Part shown: in pieces, positions 1 to 8,837 of the stretch | Layout of the letters: every line of letters starts with the position of its first letter | Position numbering within the stretch: the first letter of the stretch is position 1 | DNA from: Parabacteroides chinchillae | GTDB lineage: Bacteria; Bacteroidota; Bacteroidia; Bacteroidales; Tannerellaceae | Assembly: GCF_900108035.1 (NCBI RefSeq) | Contig: NZ_FNVS01000004.1 | Span: 62,001 to 126,000, forward strand | Direction: 5' to 3' | Length of the DNA stretch: 64,000 bases | Program-made: the position numbers and the translations under genes | Notes under the pieces: generated by a model | What the model saw: only the letters and a program-made list of their open reading frames with translations | Databases searched by the model: none | What the model was told of the DNA's origin: nothing

Positions 1-2803
1 CCGTCTTCAAGAAGAATGAACCTTCATTATCACGATCTGATTCCAAAATGAAGCGGAAGTTATTAATACCCGGAAGTATCTTACCTTGAGTTGCATCTTT
101 AGAAGTACCTGCAACCAAAGATACTGTATCCCTATCAGTATTAGTTACGAACAATGAATCTACACCATAACGTTCTGCCGGACGGAACATCAAACGAGCG
201 GCACCACTATATTTGTAAACTGGATTTTCGCTATTAAGCGAATCTTTTGCAGCCCACATATACATGCGTTCACCAGAAAGAACTTTTGTTTCAGATTCTG
301 TTGCAATTGCTTTTGATACATAATATGAAGCAGTTTCACCGGCTTTATAGTTTACAGTATCAAAATAGAATGTAAAGTCGTCTTTAGTAAAGCTTTCAGC
401 CTTTAGACTATTACCTTCCTGAGCAACCACAGCAACATTATTCTTACCGATTGCCAGCATATCGTTGCCGCTCTTAAGTACCTGATGGCCTTCAGCCTTG
501 AAGTTTACAGCAGGAGCAGCCATTTCTTTAAATACAAACGGAGCAACTTTTGATGAAGAAGCCAATGCTATTGTATCCAATGCAGGAGCAGCAGCCTGGG
601 CATCCAATATAGCTACCTTATAGCCATAATCAGCATTAGTTGCCACATAATCAGCAGCTTTAGCAACACCGGCTTTTGTATCGTTCTTCATTGCTACGAA
701 ACCAGCAGTATCAACCAACTGATATTGATCCTTTGCGCAAGCCTTGATCAAGAATACAGCAGCACTGTCTGTAGCTTTATAATCGGCAGATGTTGCTTTC
801 ATTGTATACTGACCATTTTCTACACGTACCAGATATTTTCCATCTTTATCTTTCATCTTATATGACTGACGATACAACTGAGGAACATCATCTGTCTTAG
901 CAGCACCGTAGGCAGCAGCATTTACTTTTTCAAGATACATTGCGCTCTCATCATCGGCAAGGATTACTTTGCCTTCCTTATTACCCTGAAGATACATATT
1001 ACCAAGATATTCGTAAGCAGAAGTTACCTGGAACATGATGTTAGGCAATTTAGCTGCTTCATAGAACAAATAACCGCTATAATCTTTATCACCGCTGAAT
1101 GATACTTTTGCATCAGTCAACTGAATTGTTCCGGCAGAGATTGTAAATGTATCGTCCTTACCTTCTACGGCACCTACGAATCCAGAGTGAATTTTATTAC
1201 CTGTTGCACGGTTAATAATTTCATAAATACCTTCACCCAATTTCTTAACAACAAACTGAGCATTTACATCTGTTTCTTCAACAGCATCTGCAACAACTGC
1301 AGCAGCAGAACCAGTCAAAGCAGCAGCAGTAAACGGAGCTACAGCATACTTGTCTTTATTGTCGCCATCAAGATATTTCAGTGTATATACCTTCTTAACA
1401 TCGATGTTTGCACCTACCGTAGAAGGAACATCGCCCGCTTTATACGGCTGAATCAACGGATAGAAAGAAGTATTATTATTAGCCGTATCCATTACCAGAT
1501 AAACAGAAGAACCTAATACTCTCAAAGCAGGAGCCGGTACTGTAAAGTTACCTGCTACCATCTTTGTTGCACCTTCTTGCATTGTAAAGTCGGCAACCAG
1601 GCTATCAGAGAATGCATTTGTCTGAGAATCAAACTTAGGCAAGTTGTATGGACGGATAGCAATAGAATCATTTGCAACGCTGACCTTTACAACGAACACA
1701 GCAGAACCGATAGGACGGTTTACTTTTCCACCAACTATTTGTTCGCCAGCCAACGGATTAACGCCAAATGTAGGAACCGTATCGGCCAAAGCCAATGTCC
1801 AAGCCGGCATTCTTACTGCTTCATCAATTACCATGTTTGTGTCTGCCGGAGCAAAAGAGCCTTTCAGGTAAGTAGTATCAACCACCAATGCTTTCTTGTC
1901 TGTAGCAGACCACAATACCAACAAAGAGTCTGCATCATCTACAGAAGGCACCAATTTGCCAAGACCAGAACCGGCAACGCCCCAAGATTTCTGACCTACA
2001 GCAGGAATAGAGTCTGCATTTGCAGTACTTTTTACGTTAGCCTGATAAGCTGTCCAAGTTTTTTCTGTCAGGATGTTCTTACCTTGATTTACATCCTGAG
2101 GAGCATCTTTCACTTCAGACTGGTTGAAATACATTTTACCACCAAATTTTTTCATGAAAGCATTAAAGTCTTTTGCCGTCAATGTTAACGATTCTTGCGG
2201 GTGACGAACGACTAAAGAAGCTGTTACACCAGAAAGTGCAGATGCGGATGTTCCTTTTACCGAATTAAGCACCAATTGATCTGATTCATAAGTCAAATAA
2301 AATACGGAGTCATTCTTAAATGCATAGAAACATTTACCATCGTAAGCCCATTCGTCAATACCAGAAGCTACAAATTTCACACCTGCTAATTTACCGTTAT
2401 TTCCGTCCTTAGAGTTTGTAACAGATGGAACGATCAGCTTTACACCTTGTGTGTTTTTCAATGTGTAAGAACGAGCCGTTCCCGATACTTTTACATTTAC
2501 TGTCCATAATGTAGAATCAACACCGGCATAGCTAGTAGTGTCAATATCTGCTGTCAAATCAAAACTAGTAGCTCTGCTATTCAGCTTTTTAGAAGCTAAA
2601 GTCAAACCATCATTCGACTCTACAACGAAAGCATTTGTGTATTCTTTGCTGCAAGAAGTAGGATCAGCCAACTGCACACGTGTGCCATCCTTCAAATCAT
2701 TCAGACTTGAATAATACAAACTCTGCGCATTTGCTGATAGTCCACCGGCTACCAGAGCGGTAGCCAAAAGAGTAGAAAATCTTTTGTTCATACTTTTTTT
2801 CAT
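1..2803 (-). CDS. Large secreted surface-type protein (DUF6383-like), C-terminus beyond window edge
   Basis: An open frame runs without a stop from the ATG at 2803 to the left edge, giving 934 visible residues. It starts MKKSMNKRFSTLLATALVAG and has a clear type I signal peptide ending near NAQS; a second in-frame ATG at 2791 (MNKRFSTLL) is an equally good start. The rest is rich in Ala, Val, Lys, Asp and Thr with many short beta-strand-like segments, no membrane helix and no enzyme motif I recognise. The N-terminus and style resemble the very large DUF6383-type secreted proteins of Parabacteroides, a genus known for phase-variable S-layer-like surface glycoproteins. That assignment is from memory, because the diagnostic C-terminus lies outside the window. 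No minus-strand promoter matching TAnnTTTG was seen between 2804 and 2867, whereas an invertible-promoter arrangement lies just upstream at 2869-3084. Confidence 0.7.
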   Translation of the reverse strand, partial: MKKSMNKRFSTLLATALVAGGLSANAQSLYYSSLNDLKDGTRVQLADPTSCSKEYTNAFVVESNDGLTLASKKLNSRATSFDLTADIDTTSYAGVDSTLWTVNVKVSGTARSYTLKNTQGVKLIVPSVTNSKDGNNGKLAGVKFVASGIDEWAYDGKCFYAFKNDSVFYLTYESDQLVLNSVKGTSASALSGVTASLVVRHPQESLTLTAKDFNAFMKKFGGKMYFNQSEVKDAPQDVNQGKNILTEKTWTAYQANVKSTANADSIPAVGQKSWGVAGSGLGKLVPSVDDADSLLVLWSATDKKALVVDTTYLKGSFAPADTNMVIDEAVRMPAWTLALADTVPTFGVNPLAGEQIVGGKVNRPIGSAVFVVKVSVANDSIAIRPYNLPKFDSQTNAFSDSLVADFTMQEGATKMVAGNFTVPAPALRVLGSSVYLVMDTANNNTSFYPLIQPYKAGDVPSTVGANIDVKKVYTLKYLDGDNKDKYAVAPFTAAALTGSAAAVVADAVEETDVNAQFVVKKLGEGIYEIINRATGNKIHSGFVGAVEGKDDTFTISAGTIQLTDAKVSFSGDKDYSGYLFYEAAKLPNIMFQVTSAYEYLGNMYLQGNKEGKVILADDESAMYLEKVNAAAYGAAKTDDVPQLYRQSYKMKDKDGKYLVRVENGQYTMKATSADYKATDSAAVFLIKACAKDQYQLVDTAGFVAMKNDTKAGVAKAADYVATNADYGYKVAILDAQAAAPALDTIALASSSKVAPFVFKEMAAPAVNFKAEGHQVLKSGNDMLAIGKNNVAVVAQEGNSLKAESFTKDDFTFYFDTVNYKAGETASYYVSKAIATESETKVLSGERMYMWAAKDSLNSENPVYKYSGAARLMFRPAERYGVDSLFVTNTDRDTVSLVAGTSKDATQGKILPGINNFRFILESDRDNEGSFFLKT

Positions 2804-2867
2804 TTAATATTAATAATAGTGTTTATAAAAATCTATGATTCAACCATTTTAAATATCAATACCGTAC

Positions 2868-2909
2868 AAAAATGACTAGTGAAAACGATCGTTTTCACTA
2901 GTCATTTTT
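2868..2909. repeat. Left repeat of putative invertible promoter (perfect 42-bp palindrome)
   Basis: A perfect palindrome centred between 2888 and 2889. Its core is GAAAACGATCGTTTTC, with outer arms AATGACTAGT/ACTAGTCATT. A second copy, centred at 3064/3065, matches it at 33 of 36 positions in inverted orientation. The pair brackets a promoter, as at site-specific inversion junctions. Confidence 0.75.
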
Positions 2910-3014
2910 TTGCCTGATTTCGGAGGTTTGTTTAAGAAAGGGATTGTTTTGTAACAGATAAGTTATAGTGTTGATAAGAAAGAAGATACAGAAGAAAAAA
3001 AATTAAGAAAAGGG

Positions 3015-3044
3015 TTGCACGATAAAAAGAAAGATGTACCTTTG
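3015..3044 (+). promoter_or_regulatory. Bacteroidales promoter inside the putative invertible segment
   Basis: TTG at 3015-3017, a 19-nt spacer, then TACCTTTG at 3037-3044: a textbook -33/-7 pair for the Bacteroidetes primary sigma factor. It reads rightward, into about 270 bp without a gene and then a minus-strand pseudogene. Inverting the segment between the two repeats would place the -7 at about 2909-2916 on the minus strand, roughly 100 nt upstream of the large surface-protein gene. Confidence 0.7.
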
Positions 3045-3046
3045 CA

Positions 3047-3082
3047 ATGACGAATGAAAACGATCGTTTTCCCTAGTCATTC
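3047..3082. repeat. Right repeat of putative invertible promoter
   Basis: An imperfect palindrome with the same GAAAACGATCGTTTTC core (3055-3070) and flanks AATGAC and CTAGTCATT. It sits exactly at the predicted transcription start of the promoter at 3015-3044. Compared as a reverse complement with the 2868-2909 copy there are three mismatches in 36 positions. Confidence 0.75.
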
Positions 3083-3322
3083 CATCACCAAGTTTACTTC
3101 CTGTTTCTCAAACACTTATATCAAATACCAATATACAATATACATGTATTTTGCAAGTACCCCTTAAAATTATGTACGCGCGTACATAATATATATATAA
3201 ATGATAAAAGGAAGCGATTTATTGCATTTGTTTATACCCGAAACCGGTTGCCTACCCGGTTTGGTTTGGTTGCCTATTTGTTTTCGATAAAATGACTACC
3301 AAAATAACATTAAATATGCAGT
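3083..3322. other. Gene-free stretch with a palindrome
   Basis: No coding region is supported here. It contains a perfect 22-bp palindrome at 3169-3190 (core GTACGCGCGTAC) and, near 3240-3280, two copies of GGTTGCCTA beside CCGGTTT motifs. No gene for the rightward promoter at 3015-3044 could be found. Confidence 0.5.
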
Positions 3323-4538
3323 CTAATAATAGGTCATATAAAAGTTCACTTTGTCACCTTCTTCGGGGGGTGTTCCAAATCGTGTAATTTCTTCGCCTTT
3401 CAAAGTTTTCTCGTAGTGACCGTTTCTATCTGAGGTAGTTAGACCTTTACGAAGAGACTTTTTAAGCAAACGATCCACACTACTCTCGCTCACATTTAAG
3501 CTCTCCACGAACACTATCATTTGTGCTCTTGTGAAGCATTTCGGCATGTCTGCAAACAGGTTTAACTGTACATACGAAAAAGTATAAGTTACCTCTTTTT
3601 TGCGATGTTCGAGCGACGTTCCTACCATATAGGCATGACGAAGGCAGGTCATGATTATACCAAATGCCGTTTCAAAATCTTCGTCCGCTACCGTCATGTT
3701 GCAAACCATCCAACCGGCTTCCGCTTTGCGCAGCGCAGTTAGTATCATACAGATACGGAAAGGGATATACGGTAACGCAATACCACGCTATCACGGTCTT
3801 CATTACTAATTTTCTTTATATTCCCGCCAACGATCCAGAATATGCACCATAGATGCCACACGTCCTTTGCCGGAGGCCGATTCGCCTACTATAGAACAAA
3901 AAACGGGCGTGAAATAGATAGTACCATTCAGCCTGCCCAATACTCCCGGCATAGCAAAGCTCAGAAGGGTCAGGACCGACAGCAAATCGAGGTCTTTATC
4001 CTCCTTTCTACAATCGTTTGGCATCAACTCCAAAAGTGTTCTCGGGAGGTGGTTATAAACGTCATCTGGGAAGCTGCCAAGGAGTCCAACTCACAGCATC
4101 GCAAACAGACTGGAAGTAGAAAGCATGACTGTCCGGACTGTCGTTATCACAACTCACCACCAGATGCACTCCTTCTCCGCTCACGCTCACATGTGCAAAA
4201 AGGACGTAAGGCAATTGCCTGCAACGGTCGATCAGCACGGCAGGCTACTGCCTTGCATGGTCGATGCCTACAAAGCACAATCCGGTGTAAGCGGTAGCCT
4301 TGTCGGACTTTCACTCGCCATCAAAACGTGCACAGACGGTGATGGCCGGCAGGCTTCGCTTAAGGCGGCCGGCTTCATCCGTACGACCTTCCTTGCGGAA
4401 TCAGCGGATCTCGAAGGTGTTCCGGCGCAAAACTCCATTGGTTATCAACTCCTTTATCTGATCTAAGGTTACTAACTTTTCTGCTTGCTTGACATAAACA
4501 TTGCAGAAAAACGAAAAGGATTTCTCTCCCATTTCCAT
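3323..4538 (-). pseudogene. Decayed VirE-N / DUF3987 primase-helicase-like gene of a mobile element
   Basis: Reading leftward from an ATG at 4538, the first fragment begins MEMGEKSFSFFCNVYVKQ and stops after about 40 residues. The next frame gives GRLKRSLPAITVCARFDG, a stop, then YTGLCFVGIDH. A later frame reads HVSVSGEGVHLVV. These are the successive signatures of the VirE N-terminal (BT4734-like) domain. Downstream (4033-3806) a DUF3987-like P-loop domain follows, with Walker A GESASGKG, then a stop and a frameshift into its C-terminal part (3748-3323). At least four frame breaks or stops separate the pieces, so no functional protein can be made. Intact relatives are fused VirE-N/DUF3987 proteins carried on Bacteroidales integrated elements. 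No integrase, relaxase or att site is visible nearby, so this is an isolated scar. Confidence 0.85.
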
Positions 4539-4560
4539 TTTATTACTTATTTAATACAAA

Positions 4561-4590
4561 AAAGGAGACAATTTTCAGATTGTCTCCTTT
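4561..4590 (-). terminator. Terminator downstream of secDF
   Basis: A perfect 12-bp stem (AAAGGAGACAAT at 4561-4572 with its complement at 4579-4590) and a 6-nt loop, flanked by A- and T-rich tracts. It lies just beyond the secDF stop and could work in both directions. Confidence 0.75.
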
Positions 4591-4619
4591 CACTTTATCT
4601 ATTAGCCTTTTAAAAACTT

Positions 4620-7616
4620 TTACTTCCCTGCAGCTTCTTTTACTGCTTTCTTATTGATTTTCTTCTTCTGTAATTCATATGCGATAGGGGTTGCAACGAA
4701 CAGAGTAGAATATGTACCGACAACAATACCTAACAAGATAGCAAACGTAAAGCTACGAATTGTGCTACCACCCAGGATGAAGATACACAACACAACCACC
4801 AACGTTGTTAATGATGTATTGAATGTACGGGATAATGTAGAATTCAACGCATCGTTGATTACCTGATAACGGTCACGTTTCGGGTATAAACCGATTGTTT
4901 CACGGATACGGTCGAATACAACCACCGTATCATTGATAGAGTAACCGATAATGGTAAGGATAGCAGCAATAAACGTCTGGTCTACTTCCATTGAGAACGG
5001 TAACAGTTTCCATAACAATGTATAGAATGAAATAATACACAATGTTGTTACGGCTACAGAAGCGAATGCTCCAACAGAGAATGATATGTCACGGAAACGA
5101 AGCAGGATATAAACAGCCATACAGAACATAGCGAATACTACCGCCAGGATAGCGCTGTTCTTAATGTCGTCTGCCATACTTGGACCTACTTTCTGTGAGC
5201 TCTGAATATATGTAGAAGTAAACTGGTCCAAGGTTGTCCCTTCCGGTAGCAAAGGCTTAACACCTTCAAACAATTTGGATTCAATTTCCTGATCTACCGC
5301 AGGATTTGCATCCGCAATCTTATAGTTTGTAGAGATACGCACCTGATTGGGTGTACCGATTGTAATAACACTTACCGCACCATCCAACTGGGCATCCAAC
5401 ATATTGCGTACTTCATCGGTCTTAACATTCTGGTCGAAACGGACAACATAGTTGCGTCCCCCCGTAAAGTCGATACCGTTATTCAAACCGATTGTTGCCA
5501 TTGAGATACCACCCAATACGATGATGACAAGCGGAATCAGGTAACCCACCTTACGTGCAGCAAGGAAGTTGATCTTCGGATTTGTCAACAAGTCTTTCGT
5601 GATAGAAGTAACAAATGTTACGTTCTTCAATTTATCTTTAGCCAACAGAGCTTCATATACAATACGTGTTAAGAATACTGCCGTAAGGAATGATGCAAAC
5701 AGACCGATAATCATTGTGGTAGCAAAACCACGGATAGGACCGGTACCGAAGTAGAACAATACCACACCTGTGATGATTGATGTCAAGTTTGAGTCGAAGA
5801 TGGCAGAAAATGCATTGCTATAACCATCGGCAATAGCTTTGCTTAACGATTTACCTGCACGAAGTTCTTCTTTTGTACGCTCATAAATCAACACGTTAGC
5901 ATCTACTGCCATACCCAACGTAAGCACCATACCGGCAATACCCGGCAAAGTAAGGACAGCCTGGAATGAAGCAAGAATACCCATCGTAAAGAAGATATTC
6001 AATATCAAAGCACCGTCGGCAATCAGACCCGGAATAATTCCGTAGAATGCACACATATAAATCATCAATAAAACAAGTGCCAATGCAAATGAAATAACAC
6101 CTGAATTGATAGCTTCCTGACCAAGAGACGGACCAACAACATCTTCCTGTACGATCTGCACAGAAGCAGCCATCTTACCTGATTTCAACACATTAGCTAA
6201 GTCCTTTGCTTCTTCCGGAGTAAAATTACCTGTAATTTGTGAACGTCCACCGGTAATTTCCACTTGTACATTCGGAGCTGAATAAACCATATCGTCAAGA
6301 ACGATAGCAACGGCTTTGCCGATATTATCTTTTGTCAAACGCGCCCAAGCCTTTGCGCCTTCGGCATTCATAGTCATACTAACTAGCTGTTCGTTACGGC
6401 CTGCCTCCTGAGAGAAATCGGCATTAGCATCCGTTACAACATCGCCACCCAAAGCAGGAGAACCGTCACGGTTAGTCTGTTTGATAGCATACAAATAGAA
6501 ATATTGTTCTTTTTCATCAATAGCCTTAACACCCCACTTCAAAGACAGGTTACGAGGTAACACATCTTTTACTTGTTTCATGTTCAGGTATTCGTTGATT
6601 TTGTCAATGTCTTTTACGTTAGCTATACCAACAATAGCGCTCGGAACAAGCTGTCCGTTATACTGGTTAACCTGCAAAAGGGCAAACAGCGGATGTTGTT
6701 TTGCGAACTCTTCCATATTGGCACTAGCTGCAGCGTCCGGTTTTTCCTGGTGAATCTGAGCCAAAAGAGAATCGGCATCACTTGTTGCAGCGTCTTCGGT
6801 TGCAACGGTAGCCGTTTCGGCAACTACTGCAGTAGAATCGGATGTTTCGCTACTTAATACGGTAGCCAATATATTATCGGCAGCAATTAACTGCTGGTAG
6901 ATTTCAGGCAACTGGTAAGTTTCCCAAAATTCCAAGTTTGCACTACCCTGAAGCAACTTACGTACACGTTCCGGTTCTTTAACACCCGGAAGTTCAACAA
7001 GGATACGTCCTGCCGTTTCAAGGCGCTGGATGTTTGGAGAAACCACACCGAATCGGTCTATACGGGTACGTAATACATTAAATGAGTTATCGATAGCACT
7101 CTGCAATTCATTTTTCAAAACAGCGATTACCTGAGCATCAGAACTCTGGGGTGTGATTTTATCTTTTAACTCGAAAGTACTGAAAATAGCAGACAGACGT
7201 GCACCGTTGTCCAACTTTTTATACTCTTCTGCGAATAAATCAATGAAGTCTTTCTGGCTGGTAGCCTGGTGAGCATATGCCAGATCCAACGCCTTATTGA
7301 AGTTTTCGTCCTGATTATTGTTTGAAAGCGACCGGATAACATCGGCAACATTCAACTCGAGAACGACGTTCATACCTCCCTTAAGGTCAAGACCTAAACT
7401 GATTTCCATTTCACGGCATTGCTTCAATGTATAGCCCAGCCATACCTTCTGAGTAGATAAAGAGTCCAGATAAGCAGTCTCTTTCGCAGGATCTCCACCT
7501 GCATACTCAGCGGCTTTATTGTTGTAATATCTTGTCACAAACGAGAATGACAAATAGAACAAGCAAACAAGCGTAAGTAACACCGCGAAGACCTTCACAA
7601 ATCCTTTGTTTTGCAT
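4620..7616 (-). CDS. secDF: Protein translocase SecDF fusion
   Basis: A 998-residue fusion of SecD and SecF, the usual arrangement in Bacteroidetes. These inner-membrane proteins use the proton motive force to help SecYEG complete protein export. The N-terminal half has one signal-anchor helix, a large periplasmic domain (the SecD pore-like motif LGLDLKGGMNVVLEL is near residues 75-90, and ELPGVKEPERVRKLLQGSAN follows later) and a helix cluster. The SecF half begins near residue 650 and includes IGLNNGIDFTGGRNYV, then VGPSMADDIKNSAI and further helices. An insert of low-complexity Ala/Thr/Asp residues near 245-290 sits within the SecD periplasmic region and looks lineage-specific. Monocistronic: the stem-loop at 4561-4590 follows it and a -7 element precedes it at 7671-7678. 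Confidence 0.97.
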   Translation of the reverse strand: MQNKGFVKVFAVLLTLVCLFYLSFSFVTRYYNNKAAEYAGGDPAKETAYLDSLSTQKVWLGYTLKQCREMEISLGLDLKGGMNVVLELNVADVIRSLSNNNQDENFNKALDLAYAHQATSQKDFIDLFAEEYKKLDNGARLSAIFSTFELKDKITPQSSDAQVIAVLKNELQSAIDNSFNVLRTRIDRFGVVSPNIQRLETAGRILVELPGVKEPERVRKLLQGSANLEFWETYQLPEIYQQLIAADNILATVLSSETSDSTAVVAETATVATEDAATSDADSLLAQIHQEKPDAAASANMEEFAKQHPLFALLQVNQYNGQLVPSAIVGIANVKDIDKINEYLNMKQVKDVLPRNLSLKWGVKAIDEKEQYFYLYAIKQTNRDGSPALGGDVVTDANADFSQEAGRNEQLVSMTMNAEGAKAWARLTKDNIGKAVAIVLDDMVYSAPNVQVEITGGRSQITGNFTPEEAKDLANVLKSGKMAASVQIVQEDVVGPSLGQEAINSGVISFALALVLLMIYMCAFYGIIPGLIADGALILNIFFTMGILASFQAVLTLPGIAGMVLTLGMAVDANVLIYERTKEELRAGKSLSKAIADGYSNAFSAIFDSNLTSIITGVVLFYFGTGPIRGFATTMIIGLFASFLTAVFLTRIVYEALLAKDKLKNVTFVTSITKDLLTNPKINFLAARKVGYLIPLVIIVLGGISMATIGLNNGIDFTGGRNYVVRFDQNVKTDEVRNMLDAQLDGAVSVITIGTPNQVRISTNYKIADANPAVDQEIESKLFEGVKPLLPEGTTLDQFTSTYIQSSQKVGPSMADDIKNSAILAVVFAMFCMAVYILLRFRDISFSVGAFASVAVTTLCIISFYTLLWKLLPFSMEVDQTFIAAILTIIGYSINDTVVVFDRIRETIGLYPKRDRYQVINDALNSTLSRTFNTSLTTLVVVLCIFILGGSTIRSFTFAILLGIVVGTYSTLFVATPIAYELQKKKINKKAVKEAAGK

Positions 7617-7670
7617 TTGAATCTTATGTTTATGTTATTACATTATTTATTTTTGTTTTTTCACAGGGTG

Positions 7671-7678
7671 CAAATATA
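7671..7678 (-). promoter_or_regulatory. Probable -7 element of secDF
   Basis: The minus strand reads TATATTTG, an exact TAnnTTTG match, about 55 nt upstream of the secDF start. No convincing -33 box at the usual spacing. Confidence 0.5.
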
Positions 7679-7753
7679 GACTTTTTTTCTTTGATAAAGA
7701 CCAATTAGATTAATTATTTGTCACTCTCATAGTTTATTTCGAACGCAAATGTA

Positions 7754-7761
7754 TATCTTTG
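7754..7761 (+). promoter_or_regulatory. Probable -7 element of the DUF4468 pair
   Basis: TATCTTTG, an exact TAnnTTTG match, 29 nt upstream of the ATG at 7790; divergent from the secDF -7 element. Confidence 0.5.
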
Positions 7762-7789
7762 TCTGTAAAATATAAAGAAAATTAGAACC

Positions 7790-8827
7790 ATGAAACGACT
7801 ATTATTGTTATTATTATTTATTCCGGCTTTATTATCAGCCCAGAAAGATCAACAATATCTGGCTGGTGCTGTTCCCGAAATAGACGGCAAAGTAGTATTC
7901 ACGAAAGAGTTTAACGCGCCTTCTCTGTCGCAAGACCAAATATATGACACTTTGTTAAAATGGGCACAAGAATATTTTAACAATGAAAAAGAACGGGTTG
8001 TTTATACCAATAAAGGAAAGGGAGAAATAGCTGCAATAGGCAATAATTACATTATTTTCACAAGTACAGCCATTTCGCTAGACCGTGCACTTATGTCTTT
8101 CCAAATGACTATCGAATGCAAAGGACATAATTGTATCATGAAAATAACTGCCATCCGATATACCTACGACGTTTCTTATCAACGGGAACCTGAGAAATAT
8201 ACTGCAGAAGAAATAATTACGGACAAAAATGCAATCAACAAGAAAGGTACGTTAGTACGGGGATTTGCCAAATTCCGCAAATCAACAATAGACTATGTAA
8301 ACAAAACAATGGACAGTGCATTGGCTGCACTCAATCTTCAGACAAACCCGCAACAGATAGCATCTGCAGTTACAACACCAGTAGCACCAACTGCGCCTAC
8401 CGCCTCCGTAGTTCCTGCAACCCCTCTTAGTCCGGCTATGACTGCAGAGCCAGCAACTGCCAGCAAACCTATGAAAGGCTTTATCTCCGTAAAACCGGAT
8501 CAAATACCAAGCACCATACTTCAGCTACTCCCAGACAGCAAAATAACTATCGTGCCGGAGAGTGCAACCGAATTGACCGAAACGAATGCCGCATGGAAAG
8601 GAATCAGCACGATATTTGGCAGAAAGGTGGCATCTTTCTCCATTGACCCTAACAGCCATGTTTATAAAGCAATCGGCAACGAAGGGATCTACAAGATATC
8701 TTTCCTTAACAAAGATGATGCCAGCGACAACGCATGGATGATAATAGAATGTAAAAAACAAGGAGAAACTCCGGATGGACAACAAGTTTCCATTTTAGGC
8801 GAAATTACAAATGTATGGATCAAATAA
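7790..8827 (+). CDS. Secreted DUF4468 domain protein
   Basis: 345 residues with a signal peptide (MKRLLLLLLFIPALLSAQ). Residues about 30-125 match the DUF4468 pattern, predicted to have a TBP-like fold: a strand-rich start (DGKVVFTKEFNAP), the helix IYDTLLKWAQEYFN, the turn NKGKGEIAAIG and the strands FQMTIECKGHNCIMKITAIR. A Pro/Ala/Thr linker at about 187-222 leads to a second domain of about 110 residues that I do not recognise. Likely periplasmic or outer-membrane associated; no function is known for the family. It is co-directional with the 182-residue paralogue 10 bp downstream, so the two are probably one transcript. Confidence 0.85.
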   Translation: MKRLLLLLLFIPALLSAQKDQQYLAGAVPEIDGKVVFTKEFNAPSLSQDQIYDTLLKWAQEYFNNEKERVVYTNKGKGEIAAIGNNYIIFTSTAISLDRALMSFQMTIECKGHNCIMKITAIRYTYDVSYQREPEKYTAEEIITDKNAINKKGTLVRGFAKFRKSTIDYVNKTMDSALAALNLQTNPQQIASAVTTPVAPTAPTASVVPATPLSPAMTAEPATASKPMKGFISVKPDQIPSTILQLLPDSKITIVPESATELTETNAAWKGISTIFGRKVASFSIDPNSHVYKAIGNEGIYKISFLNKDDASDNAWMIIECKKQGETPDGQQVSILGEITNVWIK

Positions 8828-8837
8828 ACAATAAAAG

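Noticed and set aside
1187-2188. Plus-strand open frames of 109, 203 and 75 codons
   Set aside because: They lie opposite the large secreted-protein gene, which is continuous over 934 codons with a signal peptide and typical composition. The plus-strand frames have no promoter and atypical composition.
3842-4466. Plus-strand frames of 151 and 113 codons
   Set aside because: They are antisense to the VirE-N/DUF3987 remnants, whose order of motifs on the minus strand is clear. The plus-strand products match nothing and have no leader or promoter.
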